From the NCBI GenBank assembly GCA_040235415.1, contig JBECKR010000123.1, positions 9,231 to 73,230 of the forward strand: DNA of 64,000 nucleotides. Direction: 5' to 3'. The position numbers and the translations under genes are program-made. Every line of letters starts with the position of its first letter. Position 1 is the stretch's first letter. This DNA comes from JBECKR01 sp040235415. Its GTDB lineage: Bacteria > Acidobacteriota > Polarisedimenticolia > Polarisedimenticolales > Polarisedimenticolaceae. The notes under the pieces were generated by a model. That model was not told the DNA's origin. It did not search any database and saw only the letters and a list, made by a program, of their open reading frames with translations. Below, piece after piece: positions 8,081-17,106 of this stretch.

Positions 8081-8976
8081 CCGTCGGCGAGCTCGAGCGA
8101 GATCGACGGAGAGAACGGTTCCGCGACCCCGGGATGTGCTGGCAGGTCGGACCGCTTTCCGTGCGAGTGCGAACCCCCAGCCCCTGGATCGCGGACCAGC
8201 TGGCGTTCCTCTACGGCCCGTTCCCGACCCTCGCACGGGAAACGATCGTCGACGTCGAGCTCGGCGTCGAGCCACGTTGGCCCGGGCGATTCGCGATCTT
8301 CGCCGACGGGGAGGTGCAGTATCGCCGGATTCCCCGCGCGGTCGCGGTACCGCTCGTGGAATGGACGCTGAACGTGTCGGCGTTCCAGCGCCCGCATCAG
8401 TTCTTCTTGCTGCACGCCGCGGTCGTGGAGATCGACGGTTTCGCCGCGATCCTCCCGGCCCGGGCCGGCCAAGGCAAGAGCACGCTGTGCGCGGCGCTGG
8501 CCCACCGCGGCTGGCGCCTGCTTTCCGACGAGGTCGCCGCCATCCGGCCGGAGGACGGCCGGGTCGTTCCGGTGCCGCGTCCGATCAGCCTCAAGGAGGG
8601 GTCGATCGAGCTGATCCGGCGGTTCGCCCCGGATGCGAGGATCGGGCCGATATGGCCGGGAACGTCCAAGGGGGCGGTCGCCCACGTTCTTCCGCCGCTC
8701 GACAGCGTCCGCCGTGCCGAGGAGGCGGCCGTACCGCGCTGGATCGTGTTCCCGCGGTGGGCTCCCGACGCGGTGCCGAGTCTCGACCCGGTACCGAAGG
8801 CGCGTGCCGCGATGCGCTGCGCCGACAATGCGTTCAACTACAGCGTGCTCGGTCGATCCGGATTCGAGACGCTGGCGAATCTCGTCGACCGTTGCGAGTG
8901 CTTCGACTTCGGATACGGCGGACTGGACGACGCCCTGCACTGCCTCGAGGGTCTGCGCCGGGCCGCTCGGACCTAG
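8077..8976 (+). CDS. HprK-related kinase (HPr-rel-A type)
   Basis: This 299-residue protein has a Walker A loop ARAGQGKSTL (GQGKST at about 131-136), where HPr kinase has GxSGxGKS. An acidic pair follows in LLSDEVA (Asp151-Glu152), matching the HprK DD/DE region. Such proteins are distant relatives of HPr kinase/phosphorylase. One branch phosphorylates a serine of a ribosomal peptide (paeninodin lasso peptide), while the HPr-rel-A branch has no proven substrate. The GTG at 8077 overlaps the PqqD-like stop by 4 bp, so it is coupled to it. It ends 4 bp into the convergent VanZ gene. A second, diverged copy is at 59368-60468. Confidence 0.8.
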   Translation: MTVGELERDRRRERFRDPGMCWQVGPLSVRVRTPSPWIADQLAFLYGPFPTLARETIVDVELGVEPRWPGRFAIFADGEVQYRRIPRAVAVPLVEWTLNVSAFQRPHQFFLLHAAVVEIDGFAAILPARAGQGKSTLCAALAHRGWRLLSDEVAAIRPEDGRVVPVPRPISLKEGSIELIRRFAPDARIGPIWPGTSKGAVAHVLPPLDSVRRAEEAAVPRWIVFPRWAPDAVPSLDPVPKARAAMRCADNAFNYSVLGRSGFETLANLVDRCECFDFGYGGLDDALHCLEGLRRAART

Positions 8977-10148
8977 GTCGCCGGCGCAGCCGAGCGGCCG
9001 AGCGACGGATCTCGAGAAGCGATCTCGCGATCCCGATGCTCGAGAACCGCGACGGCGAGCGCGGCGACGACCACGAGCAGGGGATCGGTGATCTCGGGCA
9101 CGTGGCCGGTGACGTAGCGCTGCGCGACCTCGATCGAGAGCACGAACACCGCACCGAACGCACCGGCAGGGACCCGGCGGATTCCTGCCCGGCCGAGGAG
9201 GTACACGAGTGCCCCGTACTCGAAGAGCTTCTGGCAGGCGGATTGCGCGTTGACCCACATCGATCCGTAGAGGAAGCCGCCGAACGGCAGCCAACCGAAC
9301 TCGAGTGGGGCGGTTCGGAGCTCGAACGGCGCCAGCCCGGCGAACGCGAGGTCGAGCAGCAGGAGAGGAACGAGCCAGCGCGCCGGCCGACGGACGCGTC
9401 GCAGCCACCCGAACCAGACTGCCACTGCCACCGCGGCCCCGGCCACGTCAGCCACGTCGAGCGTGTTCCGCTCGATCAGAACCTCGAGCGCGTAGACCAC
9501 CACGATGACGCTCGGCAGATGCCGGCTCAGGCTGCGACGCGGTCGGACGCGACGCAGGAGGTAGGCGACGACGAGCCAAGGGACCGCGTCTCCGAGGATC
9601 TCCCCAGGGCTCCACCTCGGATGCAGCAGCAACGGCTTCAGACTGTCCTTGATCTCTTGGAGGTCGATCGCGGGCACGAACGGAATCAGGCGGTAGAACA
9701 CCCAGCTCGCGACGAGCGCGAGCGGAACGAGCCTCACGTTCTCGGCTCGAAACCCGCTCGACGTGCCCCGACGAGCCGCGGCCACGCCGAGAGCCGCGCC
9801 GAGCGCGGTACCGGCGCCGTTCCAGACGACGTCTTGCAGCGTCGCGTCGCGGCTCGGAAGATAGAGTTGCACGAGCTGCAAGGCGATGGCGAGCGCAAAC
9901 CCCCAGGCGCCGACGACCGCGAGGCGGCGGAGCACCGCGGCGCCCGGACGAGCGGCGAGCATGCCGAGCACACCGAACGGCACGAACAGGACGAAGTTGC
10001 CGAGAATGTCTCCCCGCGAGGTCGGCACGACCAGCGAATGGGCCAGAGTCCGTAGCGTCGGACCGTCGATCGCTCGGTAGTGGAAGTCGAAAGGAAAGAT
10101 CGAGACGTAGACGATCAGGACGGCGGACGCGATCCAGAGCCCCCTCAT
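8973..10148 (-). CDS. VanZ-like polytopic membrane protein
   Basis: This 391-residue, very hydrophobic protein contains two VanZ-like halves. The first has SIFPFDFHYR, GDILGNFVLFVPFG and SRDATLQDVVWNGAGTALG. The second is a looser repeat ending near IEVAQRYVTGHVPEITDPLL. About ten membrane segments are apparent. VanZ-domain proteins recur in EPS loci but have no defined biochemical role. The ATG at 10148 overlaps the stop of the GH140-like gene (ATGA). It is the final gene of a leftward operon with CDP-sugar genes and ends 4 bp into the convergent kinase gene. A shorter VanZ protein lies at 21180-21683. Confidence 0.75.
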   Translation of the reverse strand: MRGLWIASAVLIVYVSIFPFDFHYRAIDGPTLRTLAHSLVVPTSRGDILGNFVLFVPFGVLGMLAARPGAAVLRRLAVVGAWGFALAIALQLVQLYLPSRDATLQDVVWNGAGTALGAALGVAAARRGTSSGFRAENVRLVPLALVASWVFYRLIPFVPAIDLQEIKDSLKPLLLHPRWSPGEILGDAVPWLVVAYLLRRVRPRRSLSRHLPSVIVVVYALEVLIERNTLDVADVAGAAVAVAVWFGWLRRVRRPARWLVPLLLLDLAFAGLAPFELRTAPLEFGWLPFGGFLYGSMWVNAQSACQKLFEYGALVYLLGRAGIRRVPAGAFGAVFVLSIEVAQRYVTGHVPEITDPLLVVVAALAVAVLEHRDREIASRDPSLGRSAAPAT

Positions 10149-11974
10149 CGCGACGCCGCGACGAGCCGCAGCACGACGTCCTGGCCGGGCCACGGAGATG
10201 CGAGCTCTCTCACCCCTCCTCCCTCCACCGATCGTCCGGCGACCGCCAGGCCGTCGAGCGGGCGGTACCATTCCGACTCGAATCGCCCGCGCGCAGGCGA
10301 GAGATCGATACGGAGAGTTGCCCGGCCATCGGACGGGACCGCGCGATATCCAGACTCGTCGGCGTTCGGGTGGTAGATCAGGAACTCGTCCTCGCCACGG
10401 CGCACGAGCTTGGGCCGCAGCTTCCCGGTGCGGCCGGCGGCGTCCGCGGCGCGTCCGTCGTCAGGCACGAAATCCGCGAGATCGATCCCGCGCTCCCGGA
10501 AGTAACGCCCGATGAAGGGGAACGCGTCCATCCCGACGAGCGGGATGCCGGTGAAGTCCTGCCCGCTCGCCCCTCGCCAGGTCAGGTCGGTCCGGCCGGT
10601 CCTGGTGTACGGGTGGATCACGCCCCACCGGCCGCAGTAGTTCGCGGACCCCGCCGACAGTAGCCACGACCACTGCAGCCACCGGAAGAAGAACCGTGGG
10701 TCGTCGTAGCGCTCGTGGTCCTGCTCGTAGATGTCCTCGCCGAGGTAGACGTGGACCGGAAGGCGGTCGAGACCGTAATCGGTGATGGAGTCCGCGCCGA
10801 CCGCGTCGCGATCCTCGAGATGGACGTAGCCGACCCAGTCCAGATCCTCGGGTCCGAACGGAAAGCCGCCGCCCCGTTCGGGGCCCGTGGAGATCAGGTG
10901 CGGCCACGGTTCGTGCGTCGCGAAGAACCGACCGACCTCGCGCACGAAGGCCCGGTTCGCGGGAAACCGCTCGCCGCAATGCAGGTCGTTGACGACGAGC
11001 CAGAAGATCTCCGGGAACGCCGACCATCGCGCGATCATGTATCGCATCGTCGCCGTCCGTACACTCTCCGGAAGACGCCCCCACCATTCCCCGGTGGCTT
11101 CCGAGCCGTATCCCTTGAGGGAGAACAGGATCATCTGGAGCGCGACGCGAGGGTACTCGTTGGCGATCCAGACCAGGCGAGCGTCCGTCTCCTGGAACTT
11201 CGAGAGATCGAAGCGTGTGTAGTCCGGGGGGGCTCCTCCGACCCACGGGTCGTTCCAGACCCAAGCGTTGTTGTCGTCCTCGTCCACCCCCGCGGTTCCG
11301 CCCCAGCCGCCCAGGGATGCGACGCGGAGTGAACTCGCGCCCCGGACGACGGAATCGCGGACGAAGGCCCTCCAGGCGGGCGCTTCCGTGCCGTGGAACA
11401 GCCGGTACGCGGTATCCCCGACGTTGACGAAGGGACGCCCGTCGGCGGTGATCCAAGACCGGGGATTCGCACTGTCTTTTCCGAGGAGGCCGGGAAGCTC
11501 GGAGGCGATCGCCTCGAAGTGACCGTTTTGTCCGTCGAGGACGGGGTCGACGGCGCTCGAGGCGGTCCAGGTCCATGCGCCTTCCTCGGTCACGTAGACC
11601 CGTGCCCGCCACGTATCGCCACCGTCGTAGAAAGCGTCGACGGTCAACAGGTGCGACGGTCCCGACGGCGGGACGAACGTCACCGTGGCCTCGGTCTCGA
11701 ACGGGTTCTCGGCTCCGGCGTCGCCCCGGAGCACGATTTCGTGCGTCCCGCGCTCGCGTGCTGACGCCGGGGCCCGGGTGAACGACGGGCCGTCCGCCGG
11801 CGCGGACGCCCAGTCGCTCTCGGCGAGCTGTCCCCGGCTCGAGACGACGGCCGGTGCGCGCTCGTCGACGGGGGGAGATGAGCAGGCGGCGCAGACCGCC
11901 AGCGCGACTGCAACGCCGAGGATCCGCGGGAATCGAGGCCTGTCATCTCTCGAGGCGCCTCGCGCCTCCGTCAC
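10145..11974 (-). CDS. DUF5060/DUF4038 apiosidase-like glycoside hydrolase, probable lipoprotein
   Basis: This ~609-residue protein begins with a hydrophobic signal ending AVALAVCAACSS, compatible with lipid attachment. A beta-sandwich resembling DUF5060 follows (RGTHEIVLRGDAG, TFVPPSGPSHLL, YVTEEGAWTWT). Next comes a TIM-barrel of the DUF4038/GH140 type (WITADGRPFVNVGDTAYRLF, FPEIFWLVVNDLHCGERF, WSWLLSAGSANYCGRWG). Related enzymes cleave apiose- or rhamnogalacturonan-type linkages. I chose the GTG at 11974 because it is 5 bp from the upstream stop. It lacks the NLRV tail of the other secreted proteins here. Inferred role: trimming or degrading the locus's own exopolysaccharide at the cell surface. 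Specificity unknown. Confidence 0.75.
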   Translation of the reverse strand: MTEARGASRDDRPRFPRILGVAVALAVCAACSSPPVDERAPAVVSSRGQLAESDWASAPADGPSFTRAPASARERGTHEIVLRGDAGAENPFETEATVTFVPPSGPSHLLTVDAFYDGGDTWRARVYVTEEGAWTWTASSAVDPVLDGQNGHFEAIASELPGLLGKDSANPRSWITADGRPFVNVGDTAYRLFHGTEAPAWRAFVRDSVVRGASSLRVASLGGWGGTAGVDEDDNNAWVWNDPWVGGAPPDYTRFDLSKFQETDARLVWIANEYPRVALQMILFSLKGYGSEATGEWWGRLPESVRTATMRYMIARWSAFPEIFWLVVNDLHCGERFPANRAFVREVGRFFATHEPWPHLISTGPERGGGFPFGPEDLDWVGYVHLEDRDAVGADSITDYGLDRLPVHVYLGEDIYEQDHERYDDPRFFFRWLQWSWLLSAGSANYCGRWGVIHPYTRTGRTDLTWRGASGQDFTGIPLVGMDAFPFIGRYFRERGIDLADFVPDDGRAADAAGRTGKLRPKLVRRGEDEFLIYHPNADESGYRAVPSDGRATLRIDLSPARGRFESEWYRPLDGLAVAGRSVEGGGVRELASPWPGQDVVLRLVAASR

Positions 11975-11979
11975 CTTTC

Positions 11980-12768
11980 TCACTCGTCGGCTCGATCGGC
12001 GCTCCAGACTTCCCACGGAGCGCCGCCGCGATGGTACAGCTCCTCGAGCCGTTGGCGGTCCTTGAACGTGTCCATCGACATCCAAAACCCGTCGTACGGA
12101 TGTGCGACGAGTTGTCGCGCCTCGACGAGGCGTTGGAACGGCTCGGCAACGAGCTCTTCCCCGTCGCGCATGTAGTCGAAGATCTCTTTCCGGAGAACGA
12201 AGAAGCCGCCGTTGATCCGGAGGTCCTCGTGAATCACGTCCGCGATGTGCGTGACCGTGTCGCCATCGTGGCGCACGAAGTGATAGCTGAGGTTCGGACG
12301 GACGCTGAGAAAGCTCGCGATCTTGTCGCTCCTCCGAAAGCGCTCGATCTGCTCGGGTAGCGGATGGTCGGTCAGCCCGTCACTGTAGTTCGCAAGGAAG
12401 ATCTCGTCCCCCCCGAGGTACTTTTCGACCGCCTTCAGCCGTTGCCCGAGATTGGCGTTGATACCCGTGTCGATGAACGTGATGCGCCAGTCGCCGATGT
12501 CGCGTCCAAGAAGTTCGAGCTTCTTGCCCCCGTCAGAGAGAACGAAATCGTTGGAGACGCACTCATCATACTTCAGGAAATAGTCCTTTATGACATCGCC
12601 CCGATAGCCCAGACACAAGATGAAGTCGCGATGCCCGAAGTGTGCGTAGTACTTCATGACGTGCCAGAGGATCGGTCGATAACCGATCGGCACCATCGGC
12701 TTGGGGATGTTATCGGAATACTCGCGGATTCTCATCCCGAATCCGCCGCAAAAGAGTACGACTTTCAT
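11980..12768 (-). CDS. rfbF: glucose-1-phosphate cytidylyltransferase-like
   Basis: This 262-residue protein has the sugar-1-phosphate nucleotidyltransferase signature VVLFCGGFGMRIREYSDNIP, then PKPMVPIGYRPILWHVMKYY, NYSDGLTDHPLP and a C-terminal GFWMSMDTFKDRQRLEELY. Length and motifs fit RfbF/DdhA, which makes CDP-glucose from CTP and glucose-1-phosphate, more closely than the dTDP enzyme RmlA. No DdhC-type dehydrase is visible in the window; the next gene upstream is a short-chain epimerase/dehydratase that might act on the product. The operon order (sugar activation, epimerase, hydrolase, VanZ) supports an EPS precursor role. Confidence 0.85.
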   Translation of the reverse strand: MKVVLFCGGFGMRIREYSDNIPKPMVPIGYRPILWHVMKYYAHFGHRDFILCLGYRGDVIKDYFLKYDECVSNDFVLSDGGKKLELLGRDIGDWRITFIDTGINANLGQRLKAVEKYLGGDEIFLANYSDGLTDHPLPEQIERFRRSDKIASFLSVRPNLSYHFVRHDGDTVTHIADVIHEDLRINGGFFVLRKEIFDYMRDGEELVAEPFQRLVEARQLVAHPYDGFWMSMDTFKDRQRLEELYHRGGAPWEVWSADRADE

Positions 12769-12822
12769 CAGTCCCTCTCACGAATGAGCATGCGGCGATC
12801 GACATGACTCGCCACTCATGAC

Positions 12823-13731
12823 CTATCCTGGGTGCTGTCGATACCATTCGACGGTTCTGCCGAGTCCCGCGTCCAAGCCCACTGTGGGCTTCCACCCCGT
12901 GAGCGTCGTCGTCCGGCGTATGTCCGCCACCGCAACCCGTTCCATCGGTCGATCCGGTACGGCACCGAACGACGGTGTGATCGCCGGGTTGATTCTTTTG
13001 ACGATGCATTCTACGACGTGCCTGATCGAGACCATCGAGCCGCTGCCGATGTCGATCGTCGTTCCTTCGAGGCCCGACGTGACCATGGCCGCCAGGATAC
13101 CCCTCACAACGTCATCCACATAGATCCAGTCGACGAGCCGCTCTCCGCTCGTGATCCGAGGAGTCTCGCCGCGAAGAGATTTCAGGATGGTGTAGGGAAT
13201 CAGTTTCGAGGTATCCCACTGTTGTGGACCGTAGGTCATGAAGATCCGCGTCGTGACGGTGGGTAGACCGTAGAGCGCTCGGTACATGCGCGCATAGCCG
13301 GCAGCCGCCCACTTCGCTGCCGCGTAGGGGGATCCCGGCACGACGTCCTGCCCCTCACCGGCCGGTTCCTCGAGCGACCCCGCAAGGACTACTCGGTGCG
13401 ATCCGGATCTCAATGCGGCGGAGAGGATACCCACCGTGGCAACCAGGATGTGCTTCAGCGTCGGCTGCACGAACTCCGCGTCTCGGCGCCCCGTGACGAG
13501 GCCCGCGAGGTGGACGACGATACGCGGACAGATTCGTTCGAACGTCTTTGCCACAGCCTCGCCGTCCGTGACATCGAGACGGTGCCACCGGACGCCCTCC
13601 GTCGGAAGTCGGGGGTCCGATCGCACGATTCCGTGGACGTCGAAGCCGTTCTGAACCAGGTACCGCGTCAAATGCGTGCCGATGAACCCACCGGCACCCG
13701 TCACGAGTACGCGATCCGACGTCGATGCCAA
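12823..13731 (-). CDS. NAD-dependent sugar epimerase/dehydratase
   Basis: This 302-residue extended short-chain dehydrogenase has the NAD(P)-binding VLVTGAGGFIGTHLTRYL at residues 8-25. Its catalytic tyrosine and lysine are in SPYAAAKWAA. C-terminal substrate-domain elements such as VDWIYVDDVVRGI and TLTGWKPTVGLDAGL are also present. It is shorter than CDP-glucose 4,6-dehydratase (about 360), so a 4-reductase or epimerase acting on a nucleotide sugar is equally possible. It is the first gene of the leftward CDP-sugar operon and is 54 bp upstream of rfbF. Confidence 0.8.
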   Translation of the reverse strand: MASTSDRVLVTGAGGFIGTHLTRYLVQNGFDVHGIVRSDPRLPTEGVRWHRLDVTDGEAVAKTFERICPRIVVHLAGLVTGRRDAEFVQPTLKHILVATVGILSAALRSGSHRVVLAGSLEEPAGEGQDVVPGSPYAAAKWAAAGYARMYRALYGLPTVTTRIFMTYGPQQWDTSKLIPYTILKSLRGETPRITSGERLVDWIYVDDVVRGILAAMVTSGLEGTTIDIGSGSMVSIRHVVECIVKRINPAITPSFGAVPDRPMERVAVADIRRTTTLTGWKPTVGLDAGLGRTVEWYRQHPG

Positions 13732-14190
13732 CGGTCAGGTTCCCCCTCCCCAATGACGCACGGCTCGGTGCGAGGCGGTCGTCAGTGGCTGCCTTAAAGT
13801 AGATACGAGCGCGTCCACCTGTTTCACACCTGGAATCCGAGTCACGAGTCCTCGTTCCGCACACCCCGTAGCGGCGTTTCGGTTTGCTCGCGAGCTTACG
13901 AAATCGTCCTCGCCATGACGGTTGTCCAGAGTTTATTGTTGTCCGAACCGTCGCACGGATCGCATCGCCGGGAAAAGTCGGGAGAGCAACGGAAGGATTA
14001 AGGTTTTGTAAGATGACCCGCCGCCCTCCCCCCGGCCCCGCGGGTGGCACCTCTCTTGCGTGTCGCCTACATTTGCCAGCTGCTAGGACCGTCGGGAGGC
14101 TGCGGGGAGTGGCTCCGTCGCCGTCCGTCGATGGATGAGGGCCGCTCGGAGCGATACAGCCTCCGCTAGTGAGGACGGTCGAGGGCGAAG
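13732..14190. other. 459-bp divergent intergenic region
   Basis: I see no convincing gene here. It separates the leftward CDP-sugar operon from the rightward beta-helix gene and is locally less GC-rich than its surroundings (for example around 13910-14015). It contains the sigma-54-type promoter at 14045-14059 and a leader of about 130 nt before the beta-helix start. The stretch upstream of that promoter is the expected position for activator-binding sites, but I found no convincing repeat there. Confidence 0.6.
14045..14059 (+). promoter_or_regulatory. sigma-54 (RpoN) promoter
   Basis: TGGCAC (14045-14050), five bases and TTGC (14056-14059) give the -24 GG and -12 GC at the required spacing. 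It points to the beta-helix gene starting at 14191. In XrtA-type loci such promoters are driven by the PrsK/PrsR two-component system, which is not in this window. Confidence 0.7.
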
Positions 14191-15585
14191 ATGCGTACGA
14201 ATTGGCTCAAGACCTCTGACTCGATGGGGTGCCATTCCCGGCTCATTCGGACGGGGTTCGTGGTCGGGACGCTGGTGGTGGCGCTTTCAATCCGGTCCGG
14301 CGTCGCCGCCGTTCGGGAGATCCACCAGGGGGACAGCTTCGAGACTGCGGTCGAGAGCCTGGCACCGGGCGACACGCTGATCGTCCACGCCGGTACCTAT
14401 TCCGACACCGGCCGGATCAGCGTTTCCGTACGCGGGACGGCGTCGCTCCCGGTCGTGGTCACATCGGCCGAGGGTGAGGCCCGCCCCCTCGTCACGCGGT
14501 CGGCCGCGGCCCAAGTCCAGAACACGATCAACGTCGAGGGTGCGACGTACCTGACGATCCGCGGCCTCGAGATCACGGGTAACGGCGGCGACGGGATCAA
14601 CCTCAACAGCAACCCGTCCCACGTCACCCTCGAAGATCTCGTGATCCACGACATCGACGTCGGAATCAACTTCCGGAGCGACATGGATCACATCACGGCG
14701 CGCAAGAATCACATCTACCACACCGGCGCCGACGGCGGCACCGGTGAGGGCATGTACGTGGGCTGCAACTACGCCGCTTGCGTGGTCCGCGACTCCGTCA
14801 TCGAAGGGAACTGGATCCACGACACCCTCTCCGCGAGCCAGGGGGACGGCATCGAGGTGAAGGCCGGTTCGCACTCGAACATCGTTCGCGACAACGTGAT
14901 CCACGACACGAACTACCCCTGCATCCTGCTCTACGGCACGTCCGGGAATCCGCGGAACGTCGTCGAGGGAAACGCGATGTGGAACTGCGGGGATTCCGGA
15001 ATCCAGGTCGCCGCGGACGCGTTGCTGCGGAACAACCTGATCATGAACAACCCGGGAAACGGGCTGAACTCGCAGGACCATCAGGGCGTCACACCGAACA
15101 ACCTCGAGGTCGTGCACAACACCATCGTCGGCGGAAACCCGTGTCTTCGTCTCGACAACTGGAGCGGCAAGCAGGGCATGGTGTTCGCCAACAACGCGGT
15201 GTACTGCGACTCCGGAAGCTTCGTGATCTCGGGACTGAGCGGCGTCACCGTCGTGGGAAACGTCGTGTACCCACAGACCTCGCAGATCCCGCAGTCCGGC
15301 TACACGGTCGGTAGATCGACGGCGCTCGATGTCGTCGACGCGCCGAACCTCGACGTTTATCCAACCCCCGACTCCGTCATGATCGACGCCGGAAGCCCCG
15401 CCGAGAGCGTTGCCGTCGACTTCAACGGGACCGCGCGGACCGGGACCCCCGACGCCGGTGCGTACGCATACACCGGACCGGTGAATCCGGGCTGGCACGT
15501 CGGGCCCGGATTCAAGCAGACGTCCCCGCCCTCGACGACGCCGCCGGCGGCGCCGACGAACTTGCGCGTGGTTCCGACACCCTGA
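14191..15585 (+). CDS. secreted right-handed beta-helix protein with NLRV tail
   Basis: This 464-residue protein starts with a Sec-type signal (hydrophobic GFVVGTLVVALSI, cleavage probably near GVAA). It then folds as a right-handed parallel beta-helix of the NosD/polysaccharide-lyase kind. Repeated coils include TYLTIRGLEITGNGGDGINL, SHSNIVRDNVIHDT and RNNLIMNNPGNGLN. The C-terminus is a Pro/Thr linker plus PPAAPTNLRVVPTP, shared with other secreted proteins here. Beta-helix proteins often bind, epimerise or cleave uronic-acid-containing polysaccharides; no catalytic set is evident by eye. It is monocistronic, has a sigma-54 promoter upstream and an inverted repeat just after the stop. Confidence 0.8.
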   Translation: MRTNWLKTSDSMGCHSRLIRTGFVVGTLVVALSIRSGVAAVREIHQGDSFETAVESLAPGDTLIVHAGTYSDTGRISVSVRGTASLPVVVTSAEGEARPLVTRSAAAQVQNTINVEGATYLTIRGLEITGNGGDGINLNSNPSHVTLEDLVIHDIDVGINFRSDMDHITARKNHIYHTGADGGTGEGMYVGCNYAACVVRDSVIEGNWIHDTLSASQGDGIEVKAGSHSNIVRDNVIHDTNYPCILLYGTSGNPRNVVEGNAMWNCGDSGIQVAADALLRNNLIMNNPGNGLNSQDHQGVTPNNLEVVHNTIVGGNPCLRLDNWSGKQGMVFANNAVYCDSGSFVISGLSGVTVVGNVVYPQTSQIPQSGYTVGRSTALDVVDAPNLDVYPTPDSVMIDAGSPAESVAVDFNGTARTGTPDAGAYAYTGPVNPGWHVGPGFKQTSPPSTTPPAAPTNLRVVPTP

Positions 15586-15590
15586 GGCAG

Positions 15591-15620
15591 TCGCGAGCCG
15601 CTAGCGGAACCGGCTCGCGA
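15591..15620. terminator. hairpin between convergent genes
   Basis: TCGCGAGCCG (15591-15600) pairs perfectly with CGGCTCGCGA (15611-15620) around a 10-nt loop. It lies between the beta-helix stop and the flippase stop and overlaps the last codons of the flippase, so it could terminate both directions. Confidence 0.55.
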
Positions 15621-17082
15621 GCTTGGGACGGAGCCAGGCCCAGACGAACCCCTCGCCGCCCTCGCCCCCCCCGCTCCATCGCCACAGAGCCGCGATCGAG
15701 ACCACGTAGACCACGACGCCGGTGACCACCACCAAGAGCAGCTCGCCCAGCCGCACGCCGGTTCCCGACGGGTGCCGCGAGACATGGCGCACGAGCGCGT
15801 GAGCCGCGACCCCCATCGCGCCGGCGGCCGTCACGGGCCTCCAGAACCGGGCGAACAGCGGTCCGATCCCCATGCGGAGCTCCCTCAGCAGAATTCCGTA
15901 CGTGATGGGAAGGACCACGGCGGCGGTACCGACGTAAGCCCACGCCGCCCCGAGCGGGCCCGCCCTGTGGGTCGCGAAAACCATCAGCGGCTGGAGCAGG
16001 ATGACGTAGAGGATCGTGAGCATCGAGACGACGCGCGGCTTCCCTAGAGCGAAGTAAACGTAGGTCGGGTTGGTCTGGAACGCGAACAGCAGACCGGCGA
16101 TCGCCAGGAGGCGGATCAGCGGCTCGGCCCCGAGCCACTTCTGTCCGAGGACGACCGGCACGAGAAGCTCCGCGGTGACGAACATCCCGATGGCGGCGGG
16201 GATCATGAACAGCCCGATGACGGACATCACGTCGAGGAACCCCTTCCGGAGCGTTTCGAGGCTGCCCGACTTTCTCGCGTAGCCCGGGAACACCGCGCGA
16301 TTGATCGGGGCCACGAGCTCGTTGCTCGGCATGTAGGCGATCTCGTGGGAGACGTTGAACAGCCCGAGGCCGCCCGGGCCCGAGATCTTTCCGATGATGA
16401 TGTCCGGGGCGCGCTGCAGCAGGAACTGCGTTATGTTGTTCAACATCAGCCACTTCGAGAAGTCGAAGAGCTCGTGGCGCGCCGCGAGCGACATTCTCGG
16501 CCGATAGGGCTGCAGCAGATAGCTCAGCACCACTCCCGCGAGCCGGCCGGTGATCACGCCGATCACGAGCGCCCAGTAGTTCCGGAACGCTACGGCCAGC
16601 GGGACGACGACGACAAACGACGCGAGCTTCTTCGCGAAGATGAACTTGAACTCCTTGTCGAACTGGAGTTGCTTCCGGAACTCGACCGTGCCGACGTTCT
16701 CGAAACCGGTCGCGAACGGCAACGCCGCGAGGCACGTCACGACGAGACGGAGCCGCGGCTCCTCGAAAAACCATGCGGCCGGAGCCGCGACGAGTAGCAG
16801 CACGACCGCGGACGCTGCGCCCACGAGGATGTTGAACGTCCACGCGGTGTCGTAGTGCCGGCGCTCGGCGTCCTGCTTCTGGATCAGGACGACGTCGAAG
16901 CTGAAGCCTCCGAGAACCTCGAGCATGGCGATGACCGACATCGCCATGGAAACGAGTCCGAAGTCGGCGGGGAGAAGCAGTCGCACCAAGACGATCGTGC
17001 TCATCATTCCGATGAGCCGGTCGGTCATCCGCGCGGTCACCATCCAGACCGCGCCCTTCGCCATCTGGCGGCCGAGGGTCAT
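15601..17082 (-). CDS. oligosaccharide flippase (Wzx/WzxC-like)
   Basis: This 493-residue polytopic membrane protein belongs to the MOP/MATE-like polysaccharide transporter family. It starts LGRQMAKGAVWMVTARMTDR and continues VLVRLLLPADFGLVSMAMSV, typical of WzxC-type flippases. Around 12-14 hydrophobic segments are visible through the protein. It would flip the undecaprenyl-pyrophosphate-linked repeat unit across the inner membrane, partnering the glycosyltransferases here and the Wzy-like ligase/polymerase at 25880. It is the last gene of a leftward group, 24 bp after a GT2 gene. Confidence 0.88.
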   Translation of the reverse strand: MTLGRQMAKGAVWMVTARMTDRLIGMMSTIVLVRLLLPADFGLVSMAMSVIAMLEVLGGFSFDVVLIQKQDAERRHYDTAWTFNILVGAASAVVLLLVAAPAAWFFEEPRLRLVVTCLAALPFATGFENVGTVEFRKQLQFDKEFKFIFAKKLASFVVVVPLAVAFRNYWALVIGVITGRLAGVVLSYLLQPYRPRMSLAARHELFDFSKWLMLNNITQFLLQRAPDIIIGKISGPGGLGLFNVSHEIAYMPSNELVAPINRAVFPGYARKSGSLETLRKGFLDVMSVIGLFMIPAAIGMFVTAELLVPVVLGQKWLGAEPLIRLLAIAGLLFAFQTNPTYVYFALGKPRVVSMLTILYVILLQPLMVFATHRAGPLGAAWAYVGTAAVVLPITYGILLRELRMGIGPLFARFWRPVTAAGAMGVAAHALVRHVSRHPSGTGVRLGELLLVVVTGVVVYVVSIAALWRWSGGGEGGEGFVWAWLRPKLASRFR

Positions 17083-17106
17083 CTGGAGGTCGTCGCCGGC
17101 GTCACG

